Below are positions 17,017-17,193 of a stretch of 17,193 bases of DNA, in pieces. Position 1 is the stretch's first letter; each line of letters opens with the position of its first letter. Source of the stretch: Pyropia haitanensis (taxonomy: Eukaryota > Rhodophyta > Bangiophyceae > Bangiales > Bangiaceae). The notes below the pieces were generated by a model that was given only the letters and a program-made list of their open reading frames with translations, was not told where the DNA came from and made no database searches. Location of the stretch: contig SDUX01000167.1 of NCBI GenBank assembly GCA_008729055.1, positions 1-17,193 on the forward strand, given 5' to 3'. The position numbers and the translations under genes are program-made.

Positions 17017-17193
17017 ATGAGGCCGCAGCGGGTGGCGGCCGTCGGTGCCGTCCTTGCCACCTGGGCTGACGCCTCCGCCGTGGTGGCCCGTCTCGCTCCC
17101 CCGGCCATCGTCGCTACCACACGGCGGCGGTGCCCCCTCAGCCTCACGATGCGGTCGCAGCGCTCTTCACGCGGTCGGCGCCGCAGGGACGAG
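17017..17193 (+). CDS. Possible 5' end of a gene, runs off the window
   Basis: An ATG frame of 59 codons is open at the window edge. It begins MRPQRVAAVGAVLATWADAS and goes on to LAPPAIVATTRRRC: a basic residue followed by Ala/Val/Leu-rich segments, which would suit a signal or organelle-targeting sequence or a first membrane helix. The same frame stays open upstream for over 1 kb without another ATG. I recognise no family. At this GC content an open frame of this size means little, so the call rests only on residue composition. Confidence 0.2.
   Translation, partial: MRPQRVAAVGAVLATWADASAVVARLAPPAIVATTRRRCPLSLTMRSQRSSRGRRRRDE

Overview
The window is nuclear DNA from a very GC-rich eukaryote, most likely an alga. 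GC is well above 70% by eye, with dozens of C or G homopolymer runs longer than 10. The best gene contains two short spliceosomal introns (GTACGT donor, CAG acceptor), ATG starts sit in a Kozak-like G(-3)/G(+4) context, and proteins carry long Ala/Gly/Pro/Arg tracts between conserved domains. A bangiophyte red alga (Porphyra/Pyropia type) is my best guess. This rests on general knowledge of such genomes, and another GC-rich alga or protist is possible. Long open frames occur by chance on both strands at this composition, so open-frame length alone was not treated as evidence of a gene.

Layout. Bases 1-2590 hold no gene I can name, only coding-like islands that break or change frame (about 298-890) and one small minus-strand frame (2323-2556). 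Bases 2594-2973 form a striking near-perfect foldback: two arms of about 180 bp around a 9-base loop, AT-richer than its surroundings, probably a foldback/MITE-type element. Bases 2974-3895 are GCC/CCG low-complexity DNA, and 3896-5088 are intergenic with no convincing gene. Bases 5089 to about 6430 on the minus strand look like the 3' part of a gene for an Ala/Gly-rich protein of unknown family; its reading frame hops at C/G homopolymers. Bases 6430-7828 are a repeat-rich, probably divergent promoter region with G23 and G25 tracts, an inverted pair of CCAAT boxes, a 30/29-bp tandem duplication and a GGTGGC-type repeat.

Bases 7829-8759 (+) encode a Sulfotransfer_4-type P-loop sulfotransferase. 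It is interrupted at a C16 run, and its probable C-terminal membrane anchor is thrown out of frame by a G14 run. Bases 10077-15495 (+) encode a full-length ABCC (MRP-type) ABC transporter with two TMD-NBD halves, no TMD0, and introns at 11209-11448 and 13966-14253. Its N-terminal low-complexity part is out of frame at two C-runs. Bases 15496-17193 are a T-rich 3' flank followed by GC-rich DNA with a possible start of another gene near 17017.

The sulfotransferase and the ABCC transporter lie head to tail on the same strand. Sulfo-conjugates are classic ABCC cargo, so a conjugate-then-export pairing is conceivable, but it is inference from adjacency only. Almost every frame break lies at a long C or G run, so sequencing or assembly length errors are the first explanation, with genuine hypermutable tracts as the alternative.
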